64,000 nucleotides of DNA from Myxococcales bacterium (GTDB lineage: Bacteria; Myxococcota_A; Polyangia; Nannocystales; Nannocystaceae). The notes under the pieces were generated by a model. That model had not been told where the DNA came from. It saw nothing but the letters and a program-made list of their open reading frames with translations, and ran no database searches. The stretch is taken from NCBI GenBank assembly GCA_020633335.1, contig JACKDU010000014.1, positions 71,001 through 135,000 on the forward strand, read 5' to 3'. The translations under genes were made by a program, and so were the position numbers. How positions within the stretch are numbered: the stretch's first letter is position 1; every line of letters starts with the position of its first letter. Below are positions 22,904 through 32,664 of the stretch, one piece after another.

Positions 22904-25894
22904 GTGGAGGAGGCCCCGGAGACCGTCGTCGACGGAGCGCCGTCGACGATCCCCAGCACACGCGACGACGAGGCGCCGGTCCCCCTCCGGGTCGGCCGCT
23001 TCTTCATCTTCCGCCGCCTCGGCGTCGGCGGCATGGGCGAGGTCCTCCTCGGCTACGACGAGGAGCTGAGCCGCAAGCTGGCGATCAAGCTCTGGCGGGC
23101 CCAGGGCGAGGCGGAGGAGCTGCGGACCCGGATGCGGCGCGAGGCCCAGGCGCTCGCCCGCCTCTCGCACCCCAACGTCGTCCAGGTCTACGAGGTCGGC
23201 GATCACCGCGGCCAGCTCTACCTGGCGATGGAGTACGTCGAGGGCGAGACCCTCCGCGAGTGGGTGCGGGCGGCGAAGCGGCCGACGGCGGCGATCGTCG
23301 AGCGCTACGTCCAGGCCGGGCGGGGCCTCGTCGCCGCCCACCGGGCGGGGATCCTCCACCGCGACTTCAAGCCGGACAACGCGATCGTCGGCGCCGACGG
23401 CCGGGTCCGGGTCCTCGACTTCGGCCTCGCGCGCGCCGACTCGCGCGGGGCGGACGAGGCCCCCGCGGGTGAGCTCGACCTCGGTCTCCCGCTCAAGACC
23501 GACTCCCTCGGCGCGTCGGTCACCCGGGCGGGCTCGCTCCTCGGGACCCCGGCCTACATGCCGCCGGAGCAGCTCTCGCGCGAGTCGACCGACGCCCGCG
23601 CCGACGTCTACGCCTTCACGGCCTCGCTCTGGGAGGCGCTCCACGGCGTCCGCCCCTACACCGGCAAGACCCCGCTCGAGCTCCTCAAGGCGATCCACGA
23701 GCGGCGGCCGCGGGAGGGCGAGGGGCGCTCGATCCCCGGGTGGCTGCGGGCGGCGCTCCTCCGCGGCCTCGCCCCCGAGGCCGATGAGCGCTGGCCGACG
23801 ATGGCCGCCCTGGTGGCGACCCTCGAGGGCGGCGCTCGGCGCCGGCGCTGGCGGATCGGCGCGGCCCTGGGGATCGGCGCCGGCGCGCTGGTGCTCGCCG
23901 GCGTCGCCTACAGCCGGGCCGAGCTCGCCGGTCGGGTCGCCGCCTGCGAGGCCCGCGGGGCCGAGATCGCCGCGACCTGGGGCGAGGACCAGCGGGCGGC
24001 GGTGCGGGCCGGGCTCGTCGCCTCCGGCCTCCCCCACGCCCCGGCGACCGCCGATCGGGTCGAGGCGATCTTGAACAAGTACGCAGAGACATGGTCGTAT
24101 GCGCAGGTCGAGGCTTGCCAGCATGCGACGATCGACGGCCGCTGGGATCCGCCGACCGTGGCCGCCGCCGACGCCTGCCTCGACGAGCTCCGCGGGTCGC
24201 TCGACGGCCTCGGCCTCGCCCTCGCCGGCGCCGACGCGGGGGCGGTGACCCAGGCCGTCGAGGCCGCGAGCGGCCTCCAGCCGGCCGATCTCTGCGTCGA
24301 CGCCGAGGCGCTCGCGCGCCGCCCCCGGCTGCCGGAGGACGAGGCCGCGCGGGCCCAGGCGGCGGCGCTCCAGCGCGAGCTCGGCCGGGCCCTCGCGCTC
24401 GCGGCCGCCGGCCGCTTCGCCGACGCGCGCAAGGCGAACGACGGGCTCGTCGAGCGGGCCGACGCGCTCGCCTGGCCGCCGCTCCAGGCCAAGGCCCGCT
24501 TCGTCGCCGGCTCGCTCGGGACCTCCGCCCGCCACGACGCCGCCGGCAGCGAGGAGCTCCTCGAGGACGCGTTCTTCCGGGCGGTCGACGGCGGCGACGA
24601 TCCGCTCGCGGTCCGGGCGGCGATCCGCCTGGTCGATCTCACCGGCCCCGGGCTGATGCGGGTCGCCGACGCGGCCCGCTGGGCGCGGATGGCCCGCGCG
24701 CTCCTCGCTCGCCTCGGCTCCGAGCGCCAGCTCCTCGAGGCCAACCTCGAGTGCAGCGAGGCCAACGTCACCAAGCTCCGCGGCGACACCCGGGGATCGT
24801 CGGCCGCCCACGAGCGCTGCTACGCCGCCCGGGTCGCCGCCCTGGGGCCCGAGCACCCGCTCTCGGCCGACGCCCTCGTCAGCCACGCGGCGGTGGTCCG
24901 CGTCCTCGGCGACGACGCCCGCGCCCGCGATCTCCTCGAGCGCGGCCTCCAGACCCTCGAGCCCGCGCTCGGCGAGGATCACCCGGCGATCGCCCGCTCG
25001 GTCGCCGAGCTCGGCTCGGTCCTCATCGATCTCGGCGACTACGAGGCGGCCGACGCCGCGCTCCAGCGGGCGCTCGCCCTCGATCGCCGCAACTACGGCG
25101 ACGAGAGCGTCCGCGTCGCCAACGACCTCCTCCGCCTCGGCCGCCTCGAGCTCTGCCGCGGCCGGCTCGCGGAGTCCCGCCGCCTCCTCCGCGAGTCGAT
25201 CGATCTCTTCGAGAAGGGGCCGCCGCTCGGCCGCGCGCTGGTGGTCGCCGCCCTCAGCGAGCTGGCGACCGCCGATCGCGAGGCCGGCGATCTCGACGCG
25301 GCCCTCGAGCATGCCGAGGCAGCTTTTGAGATCTTCCAGGGGCACGTCGGCGGCCAGCACGGCGGCCTCGCGCCGGCGCTGGTCGAGCTCGCCGACATCC
25401 ACACGGCGCGCGGCGAGCCCGAGCTCGCGGCCCCGCTCATCGCCCGGGCGCGGGCGCTGATCGGCGACGAGAGCGACCACGAGCTCGCGACCTCGCTGGT
25501 GATCCTCGGCGACCTCGCGCGCGCCGAGGGGGAGCGGTCGCAGGCCGAGGCCGACTACGCGCGGGCGCTGGCGATCCGCGAGGGCTTCTACGGCGCCGAG
25601 CACCGCCACCTCGTGCGGCCGCTCCTCCGCCTCGGCGAGCTCGACCTCGAGGCCGGCCGCGTCGACGAGGCCCGCGCGCGCCTCACCCGGGCGCGGGCGC
25701 TCGCCGAGTCGCCCGGTCCGCCGGCGGATCGCGGCGCCGTCCGCTTCGCGCTCGCGCGGGCCCTCGCGGCCGCCGGCGAGGGAGCCGAGGCCCAGGCGCT
25801 CGCCGAGCTCGCGCTCGCCGACGACGGCGGCCTCGACGAGCGCGCCCGCGGCGAGGTCCAGCGCTGGCTCAAGGGGCGCCGGGGCGGGCGCTGA
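22904..25894 (+). CDS. Serine/threonine protein kinase with transmembrane segment and TPR region
   Basis: 996 residues from GTG 22904. The kinase domain (about 30-300) has GVGGMGEV (glycine loop), Lys62 in LAIKLWR, HRDFKPDN (catalytic loop), DFGLA and GTPAYMPPEQL (activation segment), so it should be active. A basic stretch and one membrane span follow (IGAALGIGAGALVLAGVAY, about 315-335). The extracytoplasmic half contains the segment YAETWSYAQVEACQHAT usual in this myxobacterial kinase class, then several TPR-like units (for example HPAIARSVAELGSVLIDLGD, YEAADAALQRALALDRR). Typical role: a membrane sensor kinase. The alternative start is ATG 22796. Confidence 0.88.
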   Translation: MEEAPETVVDGAPSTIPSTRDDEAPVPLRVGRFFIFRRLGVGGMGEVLLGYDEELSRKLAIKLWRAQGEAEELRTRMRREAQALARLSHPNVVQVYEVGDHRGQLYLAMEYVEGETLREWVRAAKRPTAAIVERYVQAGRGLVAAHRAGILHRDFKPDNAIVGADGRVRVLDFGLARADSRGADEAPAGELDLGLPLKTDSLGASVTRAGSLLGTPAYMPPEQLSRESTDARADVYAFTASLWEALHGVRPYTGKTPLELLKAIHERRPREGEGRSIPGWLRAALLRGLAPEADERWPTMAALVATLEGGARRRRWRIGAALGIGAGALVLAGVAYSRAELAGRVAACEARGAEIAATWGEDQRAAVRAGLVASGLPHAPATADRVEAILNKYAETWSYAQVEACQHATIDGRWDPPTVAAADACLDELRGSLDGLGLALAGADAGAVTQAVEAASGLQPADLCVDAEALARRPRLPEDEAARAQAAALQRELGRALALAAAGRFADARKANDGLVERADALAWPPLQAKARFVAGSLGTSARHDAAGSEELLEDAFFRAVDGGDDPLAVRAAIRLVDLTGPGLMRVADAARWARMARALLARLGSERQLLEANLECSEANVTKLRGDTRGSSAAHERCYAARVAALGPEHPLSADALVSHAAVVRVLGDDARARDLLERGLQTLEPALGEDHPAIARSVAELGSVLIDLGDYEAADAALQRALALDRRNYGDESVRVANDLLRLGRLELCRGRLAESRRLLRESIDLFEKGPPLGRALVVAALSELATADREAGDLDAALEHAEAAFEIFQGHVGGQHGGLAPALVELADIHTARGEPELAAPLIARARALIGDESDHELATSLVILGDLARAEGERSQAEADYARALAIREGFYGAEHRHLVRPLLRLGELDLEAGRVDEARARLTRARALAESPGPPADRGAVRFALARALAAAGEGAEAQALAELALADDGGLDERARGEVQRWLKGRRGGR

Positions 25895-25926
25895 GCCGGG
25901 CGCTTTCGTGGTAGATCGGTGCCCCC

Positions 25927-26931
25927 ATGAGCCTCGCCATCCGCAGCCGACCCCGTCGCAACCGCAAGGACCCGGTGGTCCGGGCCTTCCACCGCGAGAG
26001 CGACGTCGGCCCCCAGCACTTCATCTACCCGCTCTTCATCCACGGCGGCGACGTCGACGTGCCGATCGGATCGATGCCCGGGTGCAGCCGCCTCTCGCCG
26101 GCCGGCCTCTTCGCCGAGGTCGAGCGCGCGCGGGCGGTCGGCGTCAACGCGGTCGTCCTCTTCCCGGCGATCGACGACGCGCTCAAGACCCCCGACGGCC
26201 GCGAGTGCTTCAACCCCGACGGCCTCTACCCGCGGACGATCGCCGCGCTCAAGGCCCGCTGGCCGGACCTCTGCGTGGTCACCGACGTCGCCCTCGATCC
26301 CTACTCGTCGGACGGCCACGACGGGATCGTCGCCGCCGACGGGCGGATCTTGAACGACGAGACCGTCGAGGTGCTCTGCAAGCAGGCGCTCGCCCAGGCC
26401 CGCGCCGGCGCCGACATCATCGCCCCCAGCGACATGATGGACGGCCGCGTCGGGGCGATCCGCGACGCCCTCGACGCCGAGGGCTTCACCGGGGTGTCGA
26501 TCCTCGCCTACACCGCGAAGTACGCCTCGGCCTTCTACGGCCCCTTCCGCGAGGCGCTCGACTCGGCGCCGCGGGGCGGCGACAAGAAGACCTACCAGAT
26601 GGACCCGGCCAACGGCCGCGAGGCGCTCCGCGAGCTCGCGCTCGACGAGGCCGAGGGCGCCGACATGGTGATGGTCAAGCCGGCGGGCCCCTACCTCGAC
26701 GTGATCCGCCGCCTCCGCGACGCGACCGCCCTGCCGATCGCCGCCTACCAGGTCTCGGGCGAGTACGCGATGCTCAAGGCGGCGAGCGAGCGCGGCTGGC
26801 TCGACGAGGAGCGGGTGGTGATGGAGAGCCTGGTGGCGATCCGGCGGGCGGGGGCCGACGTGATCCTGACCTACTTCGCCCGCCAGGTCGCCGAGCGCCT
26901 CGCCGGCGTGCGGCCGGGCAAGAGCGGCTGA
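25927..26931 (+). CDS. hemB: Delta-aminolevulinic acid dehydratase (porphobilinogen synthase)
   Basis: 334 residues, full length. Condenses two 5-aminolevulinate molecules to porphobilinogen in haem synthesis. Both Schiff-base lysines are present: YTAKYASAFYGPF and DMVMVKPAGPYLD. Substrate-site segments PSDMMDGRVGAIR and AAYQVSGEYAM are intact. The Zn cysteines of animal and E. coli-type enzymes are replaced (VALDPYSSDGHDG), so this is the Mg-dependent, zinc-free type. It starts 32 bases after the kinase gene; TAGATC lies 9 bases before ATG 25927. A palindrome follows the stop. Confidence 0.95.
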   Translation: MSLAIRSRPRRNRKDPVVRAFHRESDVGPQHFIYPLFIHGGDVDVPIGSMPGCSRLSPAGLFAEVERARAVGVNAVVLFPAIDDALKTPDGRECFNPDGLYPRTIAALKARWPDLCVVTDVALDPYSSDGHDGIVAADGRILNDETVEVLCKQALAQARAGADIIAPSDMMDGRVGAIRDALDAEGFTGVSILAYTAKYASAFYGPFREALDSAPRGGDKKTYQMDPANGREALRELALDEAEGADMVMVKPAGPYLDVIRRLRDATALPIAAYQVSGEYAMLKAASERGWLDEERVVMESLVAIRRAGADVILTYFARQVAERLAGVRPGKSG

Positions 26932-26935
26932 GCTT

Positions 26936-26961
26936 CGAAGATGTCCCTTGGGACATCTTCG
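26936..26961. repeat. Palindrome, copy 2, with extended arms
   Basis: Core GATGTCC, loop CTTG, GGACATC at 26940-26957; the arms extend outward by CGAA and TTCG, giving an 11-bp perfect stem. It lies 4 bases after the hemB stop, between convergent genes, and could act as a bidirectional terminator. Confidence 0.7.
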
Positions 26962-26980
26962 TGCAGCGGGCGCGCCCCCG

Positions 26981-29900
26981 CTACCAGCGGACCTCGAAGC
27001 GCCGCGCCTCGCCGGGCTTCACGTCGAGCTCGAGGATCACCGCGTCGTCGACGGTCGGGGCGTCGACCGGCATGCCGTCGATCCACGCCTTCGCCTCGGC
27101 CCCCGGCGGGAGCTCGACCGCGAGCGCGATCGTCCCCTCGACGATCGGCCGGTACTCGCCGCCGACCCGCCCCGGCGAGCGCTCGAGGCGGAGGAGGCGG
27201 AGGTCGATCACCGCCTGCGTGGGGCCGCCCTCGCGGCGGGCGATCCGCAGGCCGCGGGCCCAGGGCTCGACGCCGATCGCCCGCACCACGCCGAAGATCC
27301 ACATCGCCTCGGGGTTCATGTTGGCGACCGGGAAGTCGGTCATCGGCGTCACCGGGCTCGCCCAGGTGCCGCCCTCCGTCCCGGCGGAGTTGAAGCCGTC
27401 GGGGCCCGCCCAGATCCCGATCCACTGCTCGGGCCAGAGGGCCGCGTGGGTCGCGTAGAGCTGCTCGCGCAGCGCGTCCCAGGCGGCGCCGGGGCGGTGG
27501 CGGGCGTAGGCCCAGGTCATGAGCTGCGAGATCGCCGGCCAGACCATCCCGTCCGGGCGCATCCGCGGGCCGATCGGCGAGTCGTCGTCGAGCCTGGCCT
27601 CGATCTCGTCGAGGAGGAGCTCGCGCTGCGCTGGCGTCAGCAGGAGCTCGTCGGCGAGGAGGCCCCAGGGCTGGGCCTCGAGGTCGATGAAGTTGGCGTT
27701 GTAGGGGTCGTCGACGAGGTCGTTCCCCTTGAGGTAGGCCTGGTTGATGCTGTTTCGCAGCCAGGCGCGGCCGAACCAGCGGCTGCCGAAGGTCGCCTTC
27801 ACCGGCTCGACCAGCGCGTCGGCGTAGTCGCGCATCGCCTCGGCGAGCGTCGGGTCGGCGTCGTCGATGAGGTCGGCGAGGAGCGGCAGCGCGTAGAGGG
27901 CCATCTGCGAGTTGGGCACCGACTCGCCGTTGGCGATCGTGTTGGCGATCGCCAGCGGCGAGAGGTCCTCGTAGACGATCCCGTCCGACCAGTCGCCGTC
28001 GTGGATCCGGACGAGGCCGTTGGGCCCGAGGCCGACGCTCTCCTCGAGGTGGACGAAGGCCGCGCGGACGTGGCCGAGGATCGTGTCGTCGCCGGCCGAG
28101 GGCGGCGGCTGCGAGCCCCGCGGGTAGAAGTCGACGCTCTCATCGAGGAGCGCGAGGTCGCCGGTCGCCGCCAGGTACTCGGCGAGGCCGACGAAGAAGA
28201 AGAGGTCGAGGTCGGAGGGGTGCTCGTGGAGCGTTGCCCCCTCGTTGATCCCGTGGCCGGTGAACGAGTAGGTGATCTCACCGTCGTCGGCGCCCTGGAG
28301 GCCGGCGATGAGCCGGAGGTTGCCGCGGGCGAGCGCCGGGTCGACGTAGGCGAGGGCCGTCGAGAAGAGCGCCTGATCGCGCGGCGCCCCGTCGGCCCCG
28401 TGGAGGTAGAGGTAGGCCGAGCCCTGCGGGGTGTAGCGCGCGTCGTAGTACGCGTTGTAGGCGCTGTGGGCGAGGAGGAGGTGCGATCGCCAGGCGCTCT
28501 CGCGGTGGGCGAGCGGCATCCCGTCGACGTGGACGTAGGCGAGCTCGTCCCGCCAGGCGTCGAGCGACGCGCCGAGGACGTCGAGCTCCGGGTCGCGGTA
28601 GGGATCGACGATCGCCAGGTCCGCGCCCTCGGGGAGGTAGCCGTAGGCGAAGCGGAGGGTGGTCGACGCGCCGGGCGCGAGCGCGACGCTCGATCGGAGG
28701 CCGAGCATCGCCGGCTGGCCGAGGCCCGGCGCGCCGGCGAGGAGGGCGTCGGCGGCCGGCTGCGGGCCGGTGAGCGCCTCCGGAGCGGCCGCGTCGCCGG
28801 CCCCGAAGAAGGCGTCCTGATCGCCGTAGTGGCCGGCGACCTCGCCGACCAGCGCGGCCAGGAAGATCGGCGGCGGGTAGCCGTCGACCGAGTCGGGGGC
28901 GTCCTTCTTCGGCGGGGTGTAGCCCTGCTTGGGGGCCATCGTCGCGACCAGCGCGCCCGCCTTCGGGTCCCAGGCGACGCTCTGGACGAAGTTGTCGTTG
29001 AGCCCGTCGCGGCTCTGGTCGCTGGGGGCCGCGAAGAGGCCGGTGCGCTGCCAGTCGATCCGGAGCTGGTGGCGGTTGACGTCCCAGTAGGCGACGTGAT
29101 CGAGCTCGCGCGGCGCGTCGCCGAGGTTGCGGAGCTCGACCTCGTCGATCACCAGCGGCGCGTCGCCGTGGGGGGCGATGATCCGGTGACGGACCGCGAT
29201 CTGGTCGTGGATCGTCTCGGTCTCGTAGTAGCCGATCCCGAAGACCCGGCGGGTCTGGGCGCCCGCCGGGGCGCGCTTGTAGGCGCTGGTCCAGGGCTCG
29301 CCGCCGCCGGCGTCGCGGAGGTAGGAGAAGCCGCCGCCGAGGTTTCGCTGGCCCTCGTGGGCGCGGTTGAGCCAGGTCGGCGCCCGCTCGTTGGTGAAGA
29401 TCACCGCCTGCCCGTCGTCGACCGCCATCAGGTTGATCCGGCGGTTGCCGGTGACCGTGAAGTGGTCGCGGCGCTTGACGAAGGCCGGGGCGATGTCCTC
29501 GCTGTTCGGCCAGGGCGGGCCCGCGAGCTGGTCGTAGGTGTAGTCGAAGGCCGGCATCTCGAAGCCGTCGACGATCCACTGGCCGAAGGCGCCGCCGCCG
29601 GTCGGGCACTCGGGGAAGTCCCTGATCTCGAGGGGGCTCGCGGCGTGGCAGCCCTCCTCCGCCGGCGCCGGCGCGACCTCGACGACGCAGCTCGCGACCT
29701 CGCCGCCGACGCTCGCGCTGATCTCCGCCTGACCGCCGGCGAGCGCGAGGACGCCCCCGTCGCCGCCCGCGTCGGCGACGACGTCGGCGATCACCGGGGC
29801 GCTCGAGCTCCAGCTCGCGGGCGCGCCGACGCTGAGGGTGATCGTCGTGCCGATCAGGATCGGGTCCTTGGGACAGGTGATCATGAGCGCGCCGGTCTCC

Positions 29901-30130
29901 CCGCTCGCGCCCGTGGTCGCGCTCGCGCCCGTCGTGCCGCTCGCGCCCGTCGTGCCGCTCGCCTCGCCCGTCGCGCTCGCGCTCGCGTCGCTGGTCGTCG
30001 CCGCGCCGCTCCCCTCGGTCGCGCTCGCGGCCCCGTCGTCGCCGCACCCGGCGAGGAGGAGGGGGAGCGCGCAGGCGAGGCATAGGGTCGCCGAGCGGGG
30101 CGGGGCGGGGGCGTGGTCAGGGCGCGGCAT
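26981..30130 (-). CDS. Secreted (alpha/alpha)6 glycoside hydrolase/phosphorylase-like lipoprotein
   Basis: 1049 residues. Lipobox LLLAGC, then a linker built of repeats of GASGTTGASATTG type, an Ig-like region (about 75-170), and a large catalytic-type part. In it, NEDIAP-like N-terminal beta-sandwich motifs (RRINLMAVDDGQAVIF, DEVELRNLGDAPRELDHVAY) are followed by a helical barrel: SAYLYLHGADGAPRDQALF, DLDLFFFVGLAEYLAATGD and HDGDWSDGIVYEDLS. The last resembles the DWNDGM motif with catalytic Asp of GH94 phosphorylases and NdvB. A surface-anchored member would be unusual for a phosphorylase, so hydrolysis of an external glycan is more likely. Start ATG 30130: TACGCT ends 9 bases before it. 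Confidence 0.7.
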   Translation of the reverse strand: MPRPDHAPAPPRSATLCLACALPLLLAGCGDDGAASATEGSGAATTSDASASATGEASGTTGASGTTGASATTGASGETGALMITCPKDPILIGTTITLSVGAPASWSSSAPVIADVVADAGGDGGVLALAGGQAEISASVGGEVASCVVEVAPAPAEEGCHAASPLEIRDFPECPTGGGAFGQWIVDGFEMPAFDYTYDQLAGPPWPNSEDIAPAFVKRRDHFTVTGNRRINLMAVDDGQAVIFTNERAPTWLNRAHEGQRNLGGGFSYLRDAGGGEPWTSAYKRAPAGAQTRRVFGIGYYETETIHDQIAVRHRIIAPHGDAPLVIDEVELRNLGDAPRELDHVAYWDVNRHQLRIDWQRTGLFAAPSDQSRDGLNDNFVQSVAWDPKAGALVATMAPKQGYTPPKKDAPDSVDGYPPPIFLAALVGEVAGHYGDQDAFFGAGDAAAPEALTGPQPAADALLAGAPGLGQPAMLGLRSSVALAPGASTTLRFAYGYLPEGADLAIVDPYRDPELDVLGASLDAWRDELAYVHVDGMPLAHRESAWRSHLLLAHSAYNAYYDARYTPQGSAYLYLHGADGAPRDQALFSTALAYVDPALARGNLRLIAGLQGADDGEITYSFTGHGINEGATLHEHPSDLDLFFFVGLAEYLAATGDLALLDESVDFYPRGSQPPPSAGDDTILGHVRAAFVHLEESVGLGPNGLVRIHDGDWSDGIVYEDLSPLAIANTIANGESVPNSQMALYALPLLADLIDDADPTLAEAMRDYADALVEPVKATFGSRWFGRAWLRNSINQAYLKGNDLVDDPYNANFIDLEAQPWGLLADELLLTPAQRELLLDEIEARLDDDSPIGPRMRPDGMVWPAISQLMTWAYARHRPGAAWDALREQLYATHAALWPEQWIGIWAGPDGFNSAGTEGGTWASPVTPMTDFPVANMNPEAMWIFGVVRAIGVEPWARGLRIARREGGPTQAVIDLRLLRLERSPGRVGGEYRPIVEGTIALAVELPPGAEAKAWIDGMPVDAPTVDDAVILELDVKPGEARRFEVRW

Positions 30131-30139
30131 CGCGCGTCG

Positions 30140-30145
30140 AGCGTA
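30140..30145 (-). promoter_or_regulatory. -10 element, glycoside hydrolase-like gene
   Basis: TACGCT on the minus strand, 9 bases before ATG 30130. Confidence 0.4.
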
Positions 30146-30162
30146 CACCCTCCGCGGGCCGA

Positions 30163-31602
30163 CTAGCCGCTCCGGGTCGTCAGCGGCGGCTCCAGGGCGT
30201 AGCTCCGGGGATCGAGCGCATAGCAGCCGCCGAGCACCGGCCCGCCCGCCTCGAGGCTCGCCCGGCTCGCCCGCGCGAGCGCGGCGAGCCCCTCGAGCGC
30301 CGCCCGGTCGTCCGCGGGCGCGGTCGCGTCGGAGTGCTCGGCGACGAGCTGGCGGAGGAGCGCGCCGCACACCTCGCCGCCCCAGAACGACGCGTTGAGC
30401 TCGGTGTGGTCGGCGCAGAGGCTGAGGTCGACGAGGTTCGCCGAGCCCAGCGTCGCCCACGCGCCGTCGACCACGCAGAGCTTGGCGTGGGTGTAGATCT
30501 CGCGGTGCTCCCGGCCGCCGCCCGGCTTCGGGTCGCTGCGGGCGAGGGCGATCATCGTGAAGCCGGGGTGGCGGGCGAGGGCGGCGAGGCGCTCAAAGGT
30601 CGGCCCGTAGCGGTGCTCGCCGGCCCGCCCCTCGCGGGCGAGCGCGGCGACCTCGCGGTGGGCGGCGTAGATCGCCGGCATCGGATCGCCCGGGACCACC
30701 ATCACCACCCGCACGCCGCGTCCGAGCGCCTGATCGAGGAGCGCCAGGAGCGACGCCTCGCCGGGGTGCTGGTTCTCGATGTAGATCGTCCGCCGCGCGG
30801 CCGCGAAGGCGCGGCGGTAGGCCGCGAGGATCGTCGCCTCGCCGCCGCCGCCGACGAAGCTCTCGCCGCCCGGGAGCGGGGTGCGCCCGGTGTAGCGCCC
30901 CGCCTGCACCGTCCGCCCGAGCTGGACGACGACCTCGCCGGCCGGCGCCGGCACCCGGGTCGGGTAGGGCAGGGGACCGGCCCGCGCCTCGTCGGGCCAG
31001 GGCGGCGCCGCCGGCTCGGCGCGCGCGAGGTTCCAGCGCTGGACGAAGTTGTGCTCGGCGTCGGCGACCGCCGGCCCGCGGAGCTCGAGGAAGGCGTCGT
31101 GCTTGTGGTAGCCCGCGCGGTGCCCGGGCGCGGCGAGGGTCGCCTCCGAGAGGACCATCCCGCCGATGAAGGCGATCGCGTCGGCCTCGCCGGCGTCGAT
31201 CACGAAGCCCTTCTGGTGGTGGCAGTGGGCCGGGTCGTCGCCCGAGCTGTCCCATCGGCCAGCCCACCGCGCGCCGCGCTCGGCGAGGAGGCGCCGCTCC
31301 TCCGGGCCGCCGAGGAAGACGTGGGCGGTCCGGGCGAAGCGCGGGTTTCGCCAGAAGAGCACCCGGACGTCGACGCCGCGGGCCTCGCATTCGTCGAGGA
31401 GCGCCCACCACGAGGTCCCGTCGGCAAAGCAGAAGCCCGGCTGGATGAACGAGACGATCGCCCAGACCCGCCGCCGGGCCCCGCGAAACGCCGCCAGGAG
31501 GCGCTCGTAGAAGGGGATCCCGTCGATCCAGGGGATCACCAGGTTGCCGGCGCGGGCGGGGTAGGGGCCGCCGTCGATCGCCGGGTCCTCGGGCGTATCC
31601 AC
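30163..31602 (-). CDS. Phospholipase D-like protein, two HKD motifs
   Basis: 479 residues with two PLD half-domains. HKD motif 1: H129-x-K131-x4-D136 (HHQKGFVID). HKD motif 2: H372-x-K374-x4-D379 (YTHAKLCVVDG), followed by GSANLVDLSL. Both are complete, so hydrolysis or transfer on a phosphodiester (phospholipid head group or cardiolipin synthesis) is plausible. There is no signal peptide, so it acts in the cytoplasm or at the inner face of the membrane unless secreted by another route. GTG 31602 is the assumed start. It lies 32 bases upstream of the glycoside hydrolase-like start. Confidence 0.82.
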   Translation of the reverse strand: MDTPEDPAIDGGPYPARAGNLVIPWIDGIPFYERLLAAFRGARRRVWAIVSFIQPGFCFADGTSWWALLDECEARGVDVRVLFWRNPRFARTAHVFLGGPEERRLLAERGARWAGRWDSSGDDPAHCHHQKGFVIDAGEADAIAFIGGMVLSEATLAAPGHRAGYHKHDAFLELRGPAVADAEHNFVQRWNLARAEPAAPPWPDEARAGPLPYPTRVPAPAGEVVVQLGRTVQAGRYTGRTPLPGGESFVGGGGEATILAAYRRAFAAARRTIYIENQHPGEASLLALLDQALGRGVRVVMVVPGDPMPAIYAAHREVAALAREGRAGEHRYGPTFERLAALARHPGFTMIALARSDPKPGGGREHREIYTHAKLCVVDGAWATLGSANLVDLSLCADHTELNASFWGGEVCGALLRQLVAEHSDATAPADDRAALEGLAALARASRASLEAGGPVLGGCYALDPRSYALEPPLTTRSG

Positions 31603-31658
31603 CCGCCCAGGATGCCGGCCCGCGCGCGCCCTGTCGAGGCGCCCGCGCGCTCGCGCGC

Positions 31659-32621
31659 CTACTCGGCGTAGCGATCGGTCGCCCGGCAGAGCGCGTGGCT
31701 GATCCCCGGCTCAAACGCCGAGTGCCCCGCGTCCGGCACCACCACCAGCTCCGACTTCGGCAGCCCCTTGTGGAGGCGCCAGGCGTTCTCGACCGGGCAG
31801 ATCAGATCGTAGCGGCCGTGGACGATCGTCGTCGGGATGTGCTGGATCAGGTGGAGGTTGGCGAAGAGCTGCTTCTCGTGCTTGAGGAAGCCGCGGTTGA
31901 TGAAGTAGTGGCACTCGATCCGGGCGAAGGCGAGGGTGAAGGCCGGATCGGCGCAGTGGCGGACGGCCTCGGCGTCGGGGAGGAGGGTCGCCACGCGGGT
32001 CTCCCAGACGCTCCAGGCCTGGGCCGCGACCTCTCGGATCGCCGGGTCGTCGCTGGTCAGCCGCCGGTAATACGCGGCGATCAGATCGTCCCGCTCGTCC
32101 TCGGGGATCAGCGCGACGAAGTCGTCCCAGGCGTCGGGGAAGAGGATCCGGGTGCCGCTCCCGTAGAACCACTCGCACTCCCGCTTGGTGAACATGAAGA
32201 TCCCGCGGAGGACGAGCTCGGTCACCCGCGAGGGGTGGGTCTCGGCGTAGGCGACCCCGAGGGTCGAGCCCCACGAGCCGCCGAAGACCTGCCAGCGCTC
32301 GATCCCGAGGTAGGTCCGCAGCGCCTCGATGTCGGCGACCAGGTGCCAGGTGGTGTTGTCGACCAGCGACGCGTGGGGGTCGCTCTGGCCGCAGCCGCGC
32401 TGGTCGAAGAGGATGATCCGGTACTTGCGGGGGTCGAAGAAGCGGCGGTGCTTGGGGTCGGTGCCGCCGCCCGGGCCGCCGTGGAGGAAGACCACCGGCT
32501 TGCCGTCGGGGTTGCCCGACTCCTCGAAGTAGAGGTCGTGGATCTCCGAGACCTGGAGGCGACCGATGTGGTAGGGCTCGATCTCGGGGTAGAGGTTGTC
32601 GGCGTCGTCGAAGGTGGACAC
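31659..32621 (-). CDS. pip: Prolyl aminopeptidase, second copy of a tandem pair
   Basis: 320 residues, alpha/beta-hydrolase fold. Signature VFLHGGPGGGTDPKHRRFFD (oxyanion region), DQRGCGQSDPH, nucleophile elbow FGGSWGSTLGVAY (Ser), acid in HGRYDLICPVENA (Asp) and catalytic His in DAGHSAFEPG. It removes N-terminal proline from peptides; proline iminopeptidases of this length (about 315-320) are cytoplasmic. GTG 32621 is chosen because AGGAG lies about 6 bases upstream and the N-terminus then matches that of its neighbour (NLYPEIEPY). It starts 43 bases after the stop of its paralogue. Confidence 0.92.
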   Translation of the reverse strand: MSTFDDADNLYPEIEPYHIGRLQVSEIHDLYFEESGNPDGKPVVFLHGGPGGGTDPKHRRFFDPRKYRIILFDQRGCGQSDPHASLVDNTTWHLVADIEALRTYLGIERWQVFGGSWGSTLGVAYAETHPSRVTELVLRGIFMFTKRECEWFYGSGTRILFPDAWDDFVALIPEDERDDLIAAYYRRLTSDDPAIREVAAQAWSVWETRVATLLPDAEAVRHCADPAFTLAFARIECHYFINRGFLKHEKQLFANLHLIQHIPTTIVHGRYDLICPVENAWRLHKGLPKSELVVVPDAGHSAFEPGISHALCRATDRYAE

Positions 32622-32664
32622 GGCGGCTCCTGTCGATACGGTCAGGTCGCGGTCAGGTCGCGGA

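Noticed and set aside
22046..25609. A minus-strand frame that would extend MobA upstream to 1187 residues
   Set aside because: The upstream part lies opposite the Ser/Thr kinase gene and has no motif; MobA begins at ATG 22723 with a Shine-Dalgarno.
26948..30085. A 1045-codon plus-strand frame opposite the glycoside hydrolase-like gene
   Set aside because: Composed of repeats of Val/Asp/Arg with no recognisable fold; the minus-strand gene has clear signal peptide and domains.
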